NCBI RefSeq assembly: GCF_042310355.1
Contig: NZ_JBHJMR010000011.1
Span: 1 to 64,000 of the forward strand
DNA: 64,000 nt
From: Wenzhouxiangella sp042310355
Lineage (GTDB): Bacteria > Pseudomonadota > Gammaproteobacteria > Xanthomonadales > Wenzhouxiangellaceae
Direction: 5' to 3'
Made by a program: the position numbers and the translations under genes. The notes beneath the pieces are model-generated. The model worked only from the letters and a program-made list of their open reading frames with translations, was not told the DNA's origin and did no database searches. The first letter of the stretch is position 1, and every line of letters begins with the position of its first letter. Below, piece after piece: positions 26,731-35,602 of this stretch.

Positions 26731-27724
26731 GCAGTCGCTCCAGCGCCGTTTCGAGACGATCGAGATGCGGCAACTCGAAGCTGCCGGATTCCACGGCATC
26801 GCGACGAATGCGGTGCGCCAGTTCGTGCCAGAAATCGACCAACTCCGGTTCGGGCTCGGCCATCCGGATCCCCCGTGCGGCCAGGGCTTCCCGGGCCTCG
26901 GCGTTGTCCTCGAAATTGTCCGATTCGATCTGCTCGAGGGTGGCAGCGAGCTCTTCGCGCAGAATCGCGCGATCGGCCTCGGACAGGCGCTCGAGCGCAC
27001 GCGCATCCAGACCTATCGTGCCGGCCGTCATCAGCAGCGGCATGTCGAGCATGGTTTCGGCCCGGGTATGCCACTGCAGGATGATGGTCGCCGAGGGCGT
27101 GCTGGCGAAGGTATTGACCGCACCGGTCTGCAAGGCCGTGTAGACCTCGGCGAGGGGCAGCGGCACCGGCGTCGCACCGGCGCGTTCGAGCGTTCGCTGC
27201 GACAGCCGGTCGCCAGTGGGCACCCACACCCGGTAAGCGCCGCCGAGCGCCTCGGGATCGTCGGTGGGCAGTTCGCGATCGCTGAACAGATAGGCGAACC
27301 CGCCCAGGGCGATGCCCGGAGCGACGATGCCGCCCTCTTCCAGGGCTTCCAGCACCAGCGGGTCGAAGGTCGCGCGCAGGCCCCGGGCTTCCTCCGCGTC
27401 CCGGAAGACGAAGGGCATGGAGTAGAGATTGGCCGCGGGCGCCACCGACGCGAGTTCGCCCAGGGTGAACGAGCCGCCGTGCAGCTGCCCCAGCCGCATC
27501 CGGCGAAGAACGGACTGCGCGTCCCCCATGACCCCGCCGGGAAAGAAGCGAAGGCGTACCGCGCCGTCGGTGCGTTCCTCGATACGCTCGGCGGTCGCCC
27601 GCATGCGCTCCATCCAGCCCGACCCATCGGGTGCGAAGGTCGCCAGCTTCAGTTCGGCGGCCAGTGAAGGCGCGCCCAGACAGATCATCGTCAAGGCCGC
27701 TGCGGCCAGCATCATTCGTTGCAC
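26717..27724 (-). CDS. dctP: TRAP transporter substrate-binding protein
   Basis: A 335-residue periplasmic binding protein with signal peptide ending ...LGAPSLAA. LKLATFAPDGSGW after the signal, VFRDAEEARG, ALQTGAVNTFASTP and the LRAELAA-type helices fit the DctP family. The start is GTG at 27724, sharing a base with the TatT-like stop. Transport partners are the two permeases encoded downstream. Confidence 0.9.
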   Translation of the reverse strand: MQRMMLAAAALTMICLGAPSLAAELKLATFAPDGSGWMERMRATAERIEERTDGAVRLRFFPGGVMGDAQSVLRRMRLGQLHGGSFTLGELASVAPAANLYSMPFVFRDAEEARGLRATFDPLVLEALEEGGIVAPGIALGGFAYLFSDRELPTDDPEALGGAYRVWVPTGDRLSQRTLERAGATPVPLPLAEVYTALQTGAVNTFASTPSATIILQWHTRAETMLDMPLLMTAGTIGLDARALERLSEADRAILREELAATLEQIESDNFEDNAEAREALAARGIRMAEPEPELVDFWHELAHRIRRDAVESGSFELPHLDRLETALERLRAEN

Positions 27725-28575
27725 TAGTCAAAAATCCTTTCAGTTTCGTTCAGCAGTTCTTCCGCCCGTTCTCGCGCCACCGCGTTGGCCAGGCGGTACT
27801 CGGGGGCGTCGACTTCGCTTTCGATCACGCGCTCGAGCGAGGAAACGAACAGCTCGCGATCGAACAGCAGGCGGGCGTAGTGATCGGCCAGCATGACATC
27901 GACCAGCAGATTGCGTCCCGCCGAGACGCGTCGGGCGCGCTCGAAATGGCGCCGGGCCAACTCGGGCCGACCGCCGGCCGCGGGCGGTCGTTGCGAGTGC
28001 AGCACGGCCAGATACAGCCAGGCCGCGCCGTCGTCATGCTCGGGCGCAATCTCGACCACCCGGTCCAGCAATGCCTGGGCGCGCGGCAGGTCGGCCAGCG
28101 CGGCGTAGTCGTCGGAGTGCGTATCGATCCATCCCACCCAGGCCGTCGCCAGCAGGTACGCCGCCTCGAGCTCAGAGCGATTCAGGTCCGCGACGCGCTG
28201 CTCGAACGATTCGAAACCGATCTCTTGCAGGTCGCAAAGTGTTGTGGCACGCAGGCAGGCGCCCTTGCGGGCGTGCGCCAGAGCGCGGGCACTGAGCCGC
28301 CGCGCCGAAGCTTCCCCGCCGCCGAAAAGGGTCGCGTAAGTGCCGGTCAGCCGGGCCGTGGTCAGGTACAGTCCCGCATCCTCGGGGCGTGACTGCAGAC
28401 GCGCTTCGAGCAAAAGCAGATAAGCCGGAATGGCATCGGCCACGGTGGCCGGGTCGTCGTACTGAAGGATGGCCGTCTCCAGGTCACCCGACAGCTGCGC
28501 GGTCTGCCGCTCGACGATCGCCGAGCAGCCGGCCAGGCCGAGCAGCAGGGGAAACAGGAACAAACGCGACATCAC
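27724..28575 (-). CDS. TRAP-associated TatT-like TPR lipoprotein
   Basis: A 283-residue lipoprotein with signal LFLFPLLLGLAGC. It is helical throughout and resembles the T component (TatT) of TRAP systems described in Treponema, a periplasmic TPR protein that trimerises around DctP. Features include LATAWVGWIDTHSDDYAALADLPRA and four-helix repeats up to the C-terminus. Being first in the TRAP operon (stop overlapping dctP start, start overlapping folD) fits that role. The family call is by pattern and context. Confidence 0.8.
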   Translation of the reverse strand: MMSRLFLFPLLLGLAGCSAIVERQTAQLSGDLETAILQYDDPATVADAIPAYLLLLEARLQSRPEDAGLYLTTARLTGTYATLFGGGEASARRLSARALAHARKGACLRATTLCDLQEIGFESFEQRVADLNRSELEAAYLLATAWVGWIDTHSDDYAALADLPRAQALLDRVVEIAPEHDDGAAWLYLAVLHSQRPPAAGGRPELARRHFERARRVSAGRNLLVDVMLADHYARLLFDRELFVSSLERVIESEVDAPEYRLANAVARERAEELLNETERIFD

Positions 28576-29441
28576 GGCGCCCGAACCACCAGGCCGGCGG
28601 CCTCGACGGTGTTCTGCATCAGGGTCGCCACGGTCATCGGCCCGACGCCGCCGGGCACCGGGGTGATCCAGCCGGCACGCCGGGACGCGGGCTCGAAATC
28701 CAGGTCACCGTGGAGCTTGCCGTCCTCGCCGCGGTTGATGCCGATGTCGACGACGATGGCACCTTCGGCGATCCATTCCGACCGAACGATTCCCGGCTTG
28801 CCGACCGCGACACAGACCACATCGGCGCGCGCGACGTGCGACTGGAGACCACGCGTGAAGCGATGGGCGACCGTCACCGTGGCACCGGCGAGCAACAGCT
28901 CGAGCGCCAGCGGTCGACCCACGATGTTCGATGCGCCGACCACCAGGGCGTTCATGCCCTTGGTGTCGATGCCGTGAGCGCCCAGCAGGGTCATGACGCC
29001 GCGCGGCGTGCACGGGCGCAGTCCCGGATCACGCAGAGCCAGCCGCCCCATGTTGGCGGGGTGAAAACCATCGACGTCCTTGTCCGGCGAAATGCGCCGC
29101 GTCACCGCGCGCTCGTCGAGATGGGAGGGCAGCGGCAGCTGCACCAGGATTCCGTCGACGGACTCGTCGCGATTGAGCGCGTCGATCAGCGCCAGCAGTT
29201 CGCCCCGGCCGACACCGTGGGCCAGGCGATGCGCGGTCGAGACCATGCCGGCACGCTCACAGGCGCGGATCTTGTTGTTGACATAGATCTCGGATGCGGG
29301 ATCGTCGCCGATCAGGATCACCGCCAGCCCCGGCGGCCTGCCGCCGGCGTCGACGTGATGGGAAACGGCGTCGGCCACGTTGGCGATCAGCCGGTCAGCG
29401 ACGGCGCGACCGTCGAGAATGCGCGCTGGGGATTTCGTCAT
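28572..29441 (-). CDS. folD: Bifunctional methylenetetrahydrofolate dehydrogenase/cyclohydrolase
   Basis: A 289-residue cytosolic enzyme interconverting 5,10-methylene-, methenyl- and 10-formyl-tetrahydrofolate with NADP. The substrate/catalytic lysine is in YVNNKIRACERAGM, the VDGILVQLPLP block and the cofactor loop GASNIVGRPLA are clear, and PVPGGVGPMTVATLM is at the end. It is the first gene of the folD-TRAP transcript and its ATG is 7 bases from TACAAT, so it may also have no leader. Confidence 0.95.
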   Translation of the reverse strand: MTKSPARILDGRAVADRLIANVADAVSHHVDAGGRPPGLAVILIGDDPASEIYVNNKIRACERAGMVSTAHRLAHGVGRGELLALIDALNRDESVDGILVQLPLPSHLDERAVTRRISPDKDVDGFHPANMGRLALRDPGLRPCTPRGVMTLLGAHGIDTKGMNALVVGASNIVGRPLALELLLAGATVTVAHRFTRGLQSHVARADVVCVAVGKPGIVRSEWIAEGAIVVDIGINRGEDGKLHGDLDFEPASRRAGWITPVPGGVGPMTVATLMQNTVEAAGLVVRAP

Positions 29442-29448
29442 GAACGCT

Positions 29449-29454
29449 ATTGTA
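29449..29454 (-). promoter_or_regulatory. Candidate -10 box of folD
   Basis: TACAAT on the minus strand lies only 7 bases before the folD ATG. No clear -35 is seen at 17 bp (CGGATT). If used, transcription would begin at or next to the start codon. Confidence 0.3.
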
Positions 29455-29494
29455 AGGTAGGATTCTGATCGAATCCGACTCGGAGCAAGACCGC

Positions 29495-29974
29495 GTGAAC
29501 CTGTTCAATCATCTGTTCGTGGACCTGTCCGGCGCGCGCATTTACCTCGAGCGCTACCGCAATCAGCCTTTCCTGATCGTCAACATTGCGACCGAAAGCC
29601 GGTTCGTGCCGCAACTTCAGCGCCTTCAGCAACTCCACACCCAGTTCAACCGTCACGGCCTGGTGGTGATCGCCATGCCCTGCAACGATTTCGACGAGGA
29701 ACCGCGCGACGAAGCCGGAATCGACGAGTTCCTGCGCGAGAACTATCCCTACAGCTACATCGTCACGCAGCGCTACGCGACCACCGGCCCCGAGGCCCAT
29801 CCCCTGTTTCGCGATATCCTGCAGGAACAGGGCGCGTCGGCCCTGCCCCAGGCGACATTCCACAAATACCTCTTCGACCGTCGCGGCGAACTGGCCGAGC
29901 GCTTCCCGCCCGAAACCCCGCCCGACGATCCCATGCTGGTCCGCTGCATCAATCAGCAGCTCGGCGGAATCTAG
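29495..29974 (+). CDS. Glutathione-peroxidase-fold protein lacking the active site
   Basis: A 159-residue protein that aligns through the GPx pattern: FLIVNIATESRF, then LVVIAMPCNDFDEEP and TFHKYLFDRRGELAERF. In true peroxidases the first block is VNVASxCGF; here the peroxidatic Cys/Sec is Ser35 (AGC codon, so no TGA selenocysteine). The WNF motif is ATF (Trp to Ala120, Asn to Thr121), and the catalytic Gln after CNxF is missing. All four tetrad positions are therefore changed. It starts with GTG, divergent from folD. A non-catalytic binding or regulatory role is possible; the true function is unknown. Confidence 0.72.
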   Translation: MNLFNHLFVDLSGARIYLERYRNQPFLIVNIATESRFVPQLQRLQQLHTQFNRHGLVVIAMPCNDFDEEPRDEAGIDEFLRENYPYSYIVTQRYATTGPEAHPLFRDILQEQGASALPQATFHKYLFDRRGELAERFPPETPPDDPMLVRCINQQLGGI

Positions 29975-30001
29975 TCGGCCTTGCGGTTAGGTAGGTACCG
30001 G

Positions 30002-31408
30002 TCAGCGCTTGCGGTTCTTGCGCTGGACGAACTGCTTGAGCCGTCTGCGCTTTTGCTGCTGGCGCGGCGTGAGCGGGTTGCGGCGTCCAGCATAGGGATT
30101 CTCGCCCTCTTTGAAGACAAGGCGAACCGGCATGCCGGTCAGGCGGAAATGCTTGCGGAAACAGTTGATCAGGTAGCGCTGGTACTGGTCGGGTATGCCG
30201 CGGCAGCGCGTGCCGTGAATCACGATGCGCGTCGGGAAATGGCCGCCGCTGTGGGCGAAGCGCAGCTTGGGCACCTTGCGCTGCACCGCCGGCGGCGGGT
30301 GCGAGGCCACGGCGTCGCGCAGCACGCGCGTGAGCGCGGAGGTGGAGAAGGTCTGCTCTCCGGCCTCGTGCACGTGTTCGACGGCGTCGGTCAGCTCGCC
30401 CAGCCCGCTGCCGTGTAGCGCCGAGACCGTCACCACCGGCGCGAAGCGAGCGAAATCGAGCCGATCGGCGACTTCCACCAGTACGGCGCGGCGTCGATCA
30501 TTGTCGATCGCATCCCACTTGTTGAGCACCACGACCAGGCCGCGACCGGCTTCGATGACGTGCCCGGCCAGGCGGGCATCCTGTTCGGTGATCCCTTCGA
30601 GGACGTCACAGATCAGGCAGACGATGCGCGCCTGTTCGACCGACTGCAGGGCCTTGATCGTGCTGAAGCGCTCCACGCCCTCGTGGCTGCCGCGTCGACG
30701 TCGGATTCCGGCGGTATCGATCAGGTGGTAGCGCACGCCGTCGCGTTCGACGGTTGCGTGGATCGGATCGCGCGTGGTGCCTGCCACCGGCGTGGCCAGG
30801 GCGCGCTCTTCGCCGAGCAGGCGGTTGAGAAGAGTCGACTTGCCCGCATTGGGTCGACCGATCAAGGCCAGGCGCAGGCCGTCGTCATCGGGTATGTCCG
30901 AGCCCGGATCTTCCGGCAGCCGCTCGGACATGGCCTGGCTGAGCTGCTCCAGGCCGCGCCGGTGGCTCGCGGCGATCGGCCAGATCTCGCCGAGCCCCAG
31001 CTCGGCCGATTCGGCCTCGGCCATCTCGACTTCCAGCCCGTCGGTCTTGTTGAGCACGTGCAGCACCGACTTGCCGCGCTGGCGCAGATCGGCCGCGATC
31101 TCGTGCTCGACCGGCAAGATCCCCGAACGGGCGTCGGTCAGCATCAGCACGAGGTCGGCCTCGTCGATGGCGAGATGCGTTTGCACCTGGGCACCGGTTT
31201 CGACCTCACCGCCCGCCTTGTCGAGTCCACCGGTGTCGACCAGTATCACGTTGCGTTCGCCCAGCCTGGCGCGACCATAGATGCGGTCGCGCGTCACGCC
31301 CGGGGTATCGGCGACCAGCGCATCGCGCGTGCGCGTGAGCGCATTGAACAAGGTCGATTTCCCGACGTTGGGGCGCCCAACGATGGCGACGACCGGCAAC
31401 GAGGACAT
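30002..31408 (-). CDS. der: Ribosome biogenesis GTPase Der
   Basis: A 468-residue protein with two tandem GTPase domains acting in 50S maturation. The first P-loop GRPNVGKS is at 11-18 with DTPGVTRD and NKTDGLE. The second is GRPNAGKST near 187 with DTAGIRRRRG and NKWDAID. The KH-like C-terminal domain ends in a basic tail (RQQQKRRRLKQFVQRKNRKR). It lies 12 bp downstream of bamB. Confidence 0.96.
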   Translation of the reverse strand: MSSLPVVAIVGRPNVGKSTLFNALTRTRDALVADTPGVTRDRIYGRARLGERNVILVDTGGLDKAGGEVETGAQVQTHLAIDEADLVLMLTDARSGILPVEHEIAADLRQRGKSVLHVLNKTDGLEVEMAEAESAELGLGEIWPIAASHRRGLEQLSQAMSERLPEDPGSDIPDDDGLRLALIGRPNAGKSTLLNRLLGEERALATPVAGTTRDPIHATVERDGVRYHLIDTAGIRRRRGSHEGVERFSTIKALQSVEQARIVCLICDVLEGITEQDARLAGHVIEAGRGLVVVLNKWDAIDNDRRRAVLVEVADRLDFARFAPVVTVSALHGSGLGELTDAVEHVHEAGEQTFSTSALTRVLRDAVASHPPPAVQRKVPKLRFAHSGGHFPTRIVIHGTRCRGIPDQYQRYLINCFRKHFRLTGMPVRLVFKEGENPYAGRRNPLTPRQQQKRRRLKQFVQRKNRKR

Positions 31409-31420
31409 GTTCGCGCCTGC

Positions 31421-32593
31421 CTAGTCCGAGCGACTGACGCGCCAGGCGCTGAGCCTTCCGTCCTCGTCGAACAGATAGAGCGTATTGCCCACGACCAGGG
31501 GAGCGGCAGCCGGAGCATCGTTGCCGGCTTTCACGCGCGAGACGATCCGGCCGCTGTCGGCGTCGAAAAAGTGGATGTAGCCCTCGAAGTCCGCCACCGC
31601 CACGAGCCCGCCGAGAAACGCCGGGCGGGTCAGCTGTCGGCGCAGGAGCTGATTGTCGCGCCAGAGCGTGGAACCGTTACGTCGGTCGATCAGCCAGACA
31701 TTGTCATCCTGGTCGGTCACCGCGAGCTGCGTGCGGCGCAGGCTCAAGCCGCTCGCCGAGGCAACGTCCTTGACCCACAGGATTCGGCCGGATTCCAGCG
31801 CGAGGCCGGCCAGGCGACCGTGATAGGTCACCGCGTACAGCTCGGTACCCACCACGAGCATGGGGCCGTCGATATCGGCCAGGCGATCGAGCTCGGTACG
31901 CCCTTCCGGTTCGCTGACACGCTGCTCCCACAATACCGATCCGTCGGAGACGCGCAGCGCCGTGACCTGACCGTCGTCGTAGCCGATGTAAGCCTGTCCG
32001 GCGCGGGTCAGCGGATCGCCGTTGCCGCGCAGGGTCAGCAGCGGAACGCTGCGATCGTGAACCCAGATCCGCGCCCCGTCGCTGCGATCGATGCCGAAAA
32101 CGCGCCCGTCGATGCAACGCACGACCACGATGCCGTCGTGCAGCACCGGTTGGGAGAGGATCTCGGAAGACAGCTGCGCTCGCCATTCGATCCGACCGCT
32201 GTCGCGATCGATGACCACCAGCTCGCCGTCGAACGTGCCGACCATGATCGCGTCGGGCGTCACCGACGGTCCGGCCGAAATGGGAAGATCGATGTCGATT
32301 TCGCGTTCGACTCGCCCCGAATCAGCGTTGACCGCGGTGATCAGACCCTCGTGATCGGCGACCCAGATCAGTTCACCGTCGACGACCGGCCGGATGCGCG
32401 GCTTGCTGCGGTTGATGCCGTCACCGGTATCGACCGACCAGGCGCGTTCGATCGGAACGGACTGGCGAATTTCGGTCAGCTCCGCCGGCTCGGCCTCGTC
32501 GTCGCCGCCGCTGAACCAGCCGCCCATGGTCTGACAGCCCGACAGGGCAGCCAGGGCGGGAATCAAGATCAAAAGGCGCATCCAACCGATCAC
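31421..32593 (-). CDS. bamB: Outer membrane assembly lipoprotein BamB
   Basis: A 390-residue lipoprotein (lipobox ALSGC) folding as an eight-bladed propeller. Repeated blades of the GRIEWRAQL / DGSVLWEQRV / SGRILWVKDV type are visible. It supports outer-membrane protein insertion by the BAM complex. The order yfgM-bamB-der is conserved; its ATGA overlaps the yfgM stop. Confidence 0.94.
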   Translation of the reverse strand: MIGWMRLLILIPALAALSGCQTMGGWFSGGDDEAEPAELTEIRQSVPIERAWSVDTGDGINRSKPRIRPVVDGELIWVADHEGLITAVNADSGRVEREIDIDLPISAGPSVTPDAIMVGTFDGELVVIDRDSGRIEWRAQLSSEILSQPVLHDGIVVVRCIDGRVFGIDRSDGARIWVHDRSVPLLTLRGNGDPLTRAGQAYIGYDDGQVTALRVSDGSVLWEQRVSEPEGRTELDRLADIDGPMLVVGTELYAVTYHGRLAGLALESGRILWVKDVASASGLSLRRTQLAVTDQDDNVWLIDRRNGSTLWRDNQLLRRQLTRPAFLGGLVAVADFEGYIHFFDADSGRIVSRVKAGNDAPAAAPLVVGNTLYLFDEDGRLSAWRVSRSD

Positions 32594-33237
32594 GAAGGAT
32601 CTCCGCCGGTGCGGGCAGCGTCAATCTTGATTTCCAGCATGCGCGGGTTGCCGCCGTCGGCGCTACGCCGCGACAGCGCCTCTTCCCATGCCGCGCGCGC
32701 CTCGTCCAGGCGGCCACGCTCGAACAGCAGATCGCCGCGGGTCTCGGCCCAGGAAGCCTCGAAACCGGGAGGCGCGTCGCCTTCGAGCAGCGCCAGCCCT
32801 TCCTCATGTTCGCCCTGCGCCTCGAGCACGCGCGCCAGGCGCAGCTTGGCCACGGGCCACAGCGACTCCAGACGGCGATTGTCGATGATGTCGCGATACA
32901 CGCCGGCGGCCGGGGACAGCCGACCGTCATCGACCCAGGCCGCGGCCAGGTGCATACCCGCCAGCCCGGCATAGGCCGTACCACCCACCGCTTCGCGCAT
33001 GGTTTGGTAATCCGACTCGGCCTGCTCCAGGTTGCCATCGGACACCTGCTGACGCACGACCTGGTAGTACTCCGAGCCCATGATCTGTTGCTCGGCGCGA
33101 TGATCCTGCCACTGGCGAAAACCGAAAATGCCGCCGAATGCCAGTATCAGGCCGACAATAATCGTCGAACTGTATTCCTTGATCCAGCGCCGGACGCGTT
33201 CGCCCTGCTCGTGTTCGTCGTAAAGCTCTACGGCCAT
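32590..33237 (-). CDS. yfgM: YfgM-like inner-membrane TPR protein
   Basis: A 215-residue protein: a short cytoplasmic N-terminus (VELYDEHEQGERVRRWIKEY), one transmembrane segment at about 24-43 (STIIVGLILAFGGIFGF) and a periplasmic TPR domain. YfgM works with PpiD/SecYEG in secretion and is encoded between hisS and bamB. The ATG at 33237 is the start that yields the normal family N-terminus; longer upstream frames do not. Confidence 0.92.
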   Translation of the reverse strand: MAVELYDEHEQGERVRRWIKEYSSTIIVGLILAFGGIFGFRQWQDHRAEQQIMGSEYYQVVRQQVSDGNLEQAESDYQTMREAVGGTAYAGLAGMHLAAAWVDDGRLSPAAGVYRDIIDNRRLESLWPVAKLRLARVLEAQGEHEEGLALLEGDAPPGFEASWAETRGDLLFERGRLDEARAAWEEALSRRSADGGNPRMLEIKIDAARTGGDPS

Positions 33238-33290
33238 GTCGAGTTGATCCTTGCGGTAGGCATGATGAGAAATCGACCGACTATGATAAA

Positions 33291-34568
33291 TCAGTCGCCC
33301 GGGTCGGGGGCAAGCAATGAAAGCAGGCGCCGGGGCAAGCGCTCCAGCGGTACGAGCTCCTGTTCGGTATCGCCGCGAAGATCCTTGATCGCCGCCTGCC
33401 CGTCGGCGAATTCGGCTTCCCCGAGAATGATGCACCAGCGCGCGCCGCTGCGATCAGCTCGCTTGAACTGGGCGCGCATGCTGCCTCCGGCCAGGGCGGT
33501 TGCCAGCGACAGGCCCGGCACCTCGTCGCGCAGGCGCTCGGCGAGCGCCAGCATGTCGCCGGCGGCAACCCGGCTGACCAGGAAGACATCGGCGGACTGC
33601 TCGTGTTCGACCCCCGCCGCCTCCAGCATGGCCAGCAGTCGTTCGACACCCAGCGCAAAACCGATGCCGGGCGTGTCGCGGCCGCCCTGCATCGCCACCA
33701 GGTCGTTGTAGCGTCCGCCGGCGCAAACGGTTCCCTGCGCCCCGAGCTCGTCGGTCACCCACTCGAAAACCGTTCTGCAGTAGTAATCGAGGCCGCGCAC
33801 CAGGCCCGTGTTGACGGTGTAGGCGATTCCCAGTCGATCGAGCAAAGCGCAGACATCCTCGAAATGGGCGCGCGCTTCATCCCCGAGCGCATCGGCCAGC
33901 CGGGGGGCGTCGGCCATGATGGCGCGCGTTTCCTCGTTCTTGCTGTCGAAGATCCGCAGCGGATTGGTCGCCATCCTGCGCTGGCTGTCGGCATCGAGAC
34001 GGTCGCGGAAGGGCTCGAGGTACTCGACCAGCTCCTGCCGGTAGCGTTGCCGGTCGGCGCGATCACCCAGGCTGTTGATTTCCAGGCGAACGCGGCCGGA
34101 CAGGCCGAGCTCCCGCCAGAGCCGCTCTCCCAGGGCAATCAACTCGGCATCCGCGGTGGCCTGCTCGAGCCCGAAAACCTCGGCCCCGAACTGGTGAAAC
34201 TGGCGCTGACGCCCTTTCTGCGGACGTTCGTGCCGAAACATCGGGCCCTGGTACCAGACCTTCAGACCCGGCGTATGGAGCAGGCCGTGCTGAATCGCCG
34301 AGCGCACAACGCCCGCGGTCCCTTCCGGCCGCAGGCTGAGCAGGTCGCCGTTGCGGTCCTCGAACGCGTACATCTCCTTCTCGACCACGTCAGTCGATTG
34401 CCCGATCGCCCGGGTAAAGACCTCGGCCTTTTCCAGGATGGGGAGCCGAATTTCGTGAAAATCATAGGCCGAGAACACGCGCGACAGCCGGCTTTCCAGC
34501 CAGCGCCAGAGCGGCGTCTGCTCCGGCAGGATGTCGTGCATGCCGCGAATCGACTGGATATTCTTCAT
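33291..34568 (-). CDS. hisS: Histidine--tRNA ligase
   Basis: A 425-residue class II synthetase. RGMHDILPEQTPLW starts the catalytic core. Motif 2 is GPMFRHERPQKGRQRQFHQFGAE, the HisA motifs are GLVRGLDYYCRTVFEW, and motif 3 is GIGFALGVERL. The C-terminal anticodon-binding domain completes the usual length. It is downstream of rodZ, with the small hairpin at 34594 in the gap. Confidence 0.97.
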   Translation of the reverse strand: MKNIQSIRGMHDILPEQTPLWRWLESRLSRVFSAYDFHEIRLPILEKAEVFTRAIGQSTDVVEKEMYAFEDRNGDLLSLRPEGTAGVVRSAIQHGLLHTPGLKVWYQGPMFRHERPQKGRQRQFHQFGAEVFGLEQATADAELIALGERLWRELGLSGRVRLEINSLGDRADRQRYRQELVEYLEPFRDRLDADSQRRMATNPLRIFDSKNEETRAIMADAPRLADALGDEARAHFEDVCALLDRLGIAYTVNTGLVRGLDYYCRTVFEWVTDELGAQGTVCAGGRYNDLVAMQGGRDTPGIGFALGVERLLAMLEAAGVEHEQSADVFLVSRVAAGDMLALAERLRDEVPGLSLATALAGGSMRAQFKRADRSGARWCIILGEAEFADGQAAIKDLRGDTEQELVPLERLPRRLLSLLAPDPGD

Positions 34569-34593
34569 CAGATCTATTCCGTCAGAAATGACA

Positions 34594-34612
34594 AGCCCGC
34601 CAACGGCGGGCT
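34594..34612 (-). repeat. Perfect hairpin between rodZ and hisS
   Basis: AGCCCGCC and GGCGGGCT are perfectly complementary with an AAC loop. On the minus strand the 3' side is TGTCATTTC, so the U-run is too poor for a standard terminator. It may weaken read-through or stabilise an mRNA end between rodZ and hisS. Confidence 0.5.
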
Positions 34613-34654
34613 CACACCTACAGGCCGGGTCGTGCCGGGACCGTCAGCCGTGTT

Positions 34655-35602
34655 TCAACGCTGAACCTCGCCGTCGGCCATCACGGCCAGTTCGGCCACG
34701 TCGCCGCTGTCGTGCCCGTCCCAGGTGATCGACTGTCCATTGACCTGCAGGCGAACGGCGCTCGATCGACCGAGCAGGAGCCGGAACGGCGCCCGGCCTT
34801 CGTAACTGAAGGTTTGCCCACTGCGCAGTAAATCGTACTCCAGGCGCGCGCCCTCGGCATCATGGATCTCGACCCAGCTGTCCTCGAGCACTTTGACTTC
34901 GAGCGCGCTCGTCGCCGCCCCTAGCTCCCCTTCGACCGTTTCGAGCGGGGATGGACTGATCACCGTCGCGGGCTCGGGCGATACCTCCCGGGCCGGACGA
35001 ATCGGCTTGAGCGGCAGAGCCGAGGCGGAAACGTGGCGCGCGCTCGACGAATCCGACTCACCCTGCCCGGCTCCGGACGAATCGGGCGATGAACGGGTCT
35101 CGCGCTGGTCGGGCTGAGCCGCTCCGGCCACCTCGCGCGATTCGCCGGAGGCGGGATCACGCTCGAGCATGCGCATGCCACCGGCGATGAAAAAATAGAC
35201 CAGGGGCGGGATGATGGCGACCGTGACGATCGCATAAGTGGCGATCTTGAGATAGCGCTCCAGCCGCCAGTCTCCCCTCGACACCGGCAGGACTTCCTTG
35301 AGCTCGGGCGGGACATCCTCGCCGGCCTCGGCCAGAAGCGCGTCGGGATCGAGTTCCAGCAGCCGGGCATAGTTCCGGATGTAGCCGCGCCGGTAGAGAC
35401 TCGAGAGATCCTCGACCTGGCCGGACTCGATATCGTTGACGACCATGCCGGGCAGGTGGAGTTGTGCCGCGACATCGGCCTGTTCGAGGGAAAGCGCTTC
35501 CCGTCGTCGCCGAAGTTCGGCGCCGATGCGCTGGTAGTGATGTTCTTTCTTCTCGGTTTTCTGCTGCCTGGTTTCGTTGCTGGTGCTGGTCTCGTCAGTC
35601 AT
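34655..35602 (-). CDS. rodZ: RodZ-like cytoskeletal/helix-turn-helix membrane protein
   Basis: A 315-residue protein with an N-terminal HTH domain (about 24-90, IGAELRRRREALSLEQADVA), one transmembrane segment (about 119-140), a disordered Ser/Pro/Glu-rich linker and a C-terminal DUF4115 domain (about 235-310). RodZ links MreB to the envelope for rod shape. The ATG at 35602 overlaps the pilF stop by 8 bp. The usual ispG between rodZ and hisS is missing here. Confidence 0.88.
   Translation of the reverse strand: MTDETSTSNETRQQKTEKKEHHYQRIGAELRRRREALSLEQADVAAQLHLPGMVVNDIESGQVEDLSSLYRRGYIRNYARLLELDPDALLAEAGEDVPPELKEVLPVSRGDWRLERYLKIATYAIVTVAIIPPLVYFFIAGGMRMLERDPASGESREVAGAAQPDQRETRSSPDSSGAGQGESDSSSARHVSASALPLKPIRPAREVSPEPATVISPSPLETVEGELGAATSALEVKVLEDSWVEIHDAEGARLEYDLLRSGQTFSYEGRAPFRLLLGRSSAVRLQVNGQSITWDGHDSGDVAELAVMADGEVQR

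Noticed and set aside
29495..29974. Selenocysteine glutathione peroxidase
   Set aside because: The position of Cys/Sec is AGC (Ser), with no in-frame TGA.
30560..32974. 804-codon plus-strand open frame opposite der, bamB and yfgM
   Set aside because: Covers three well-supported genes on the other strand; the protein has no recognisable motif and no start signal.
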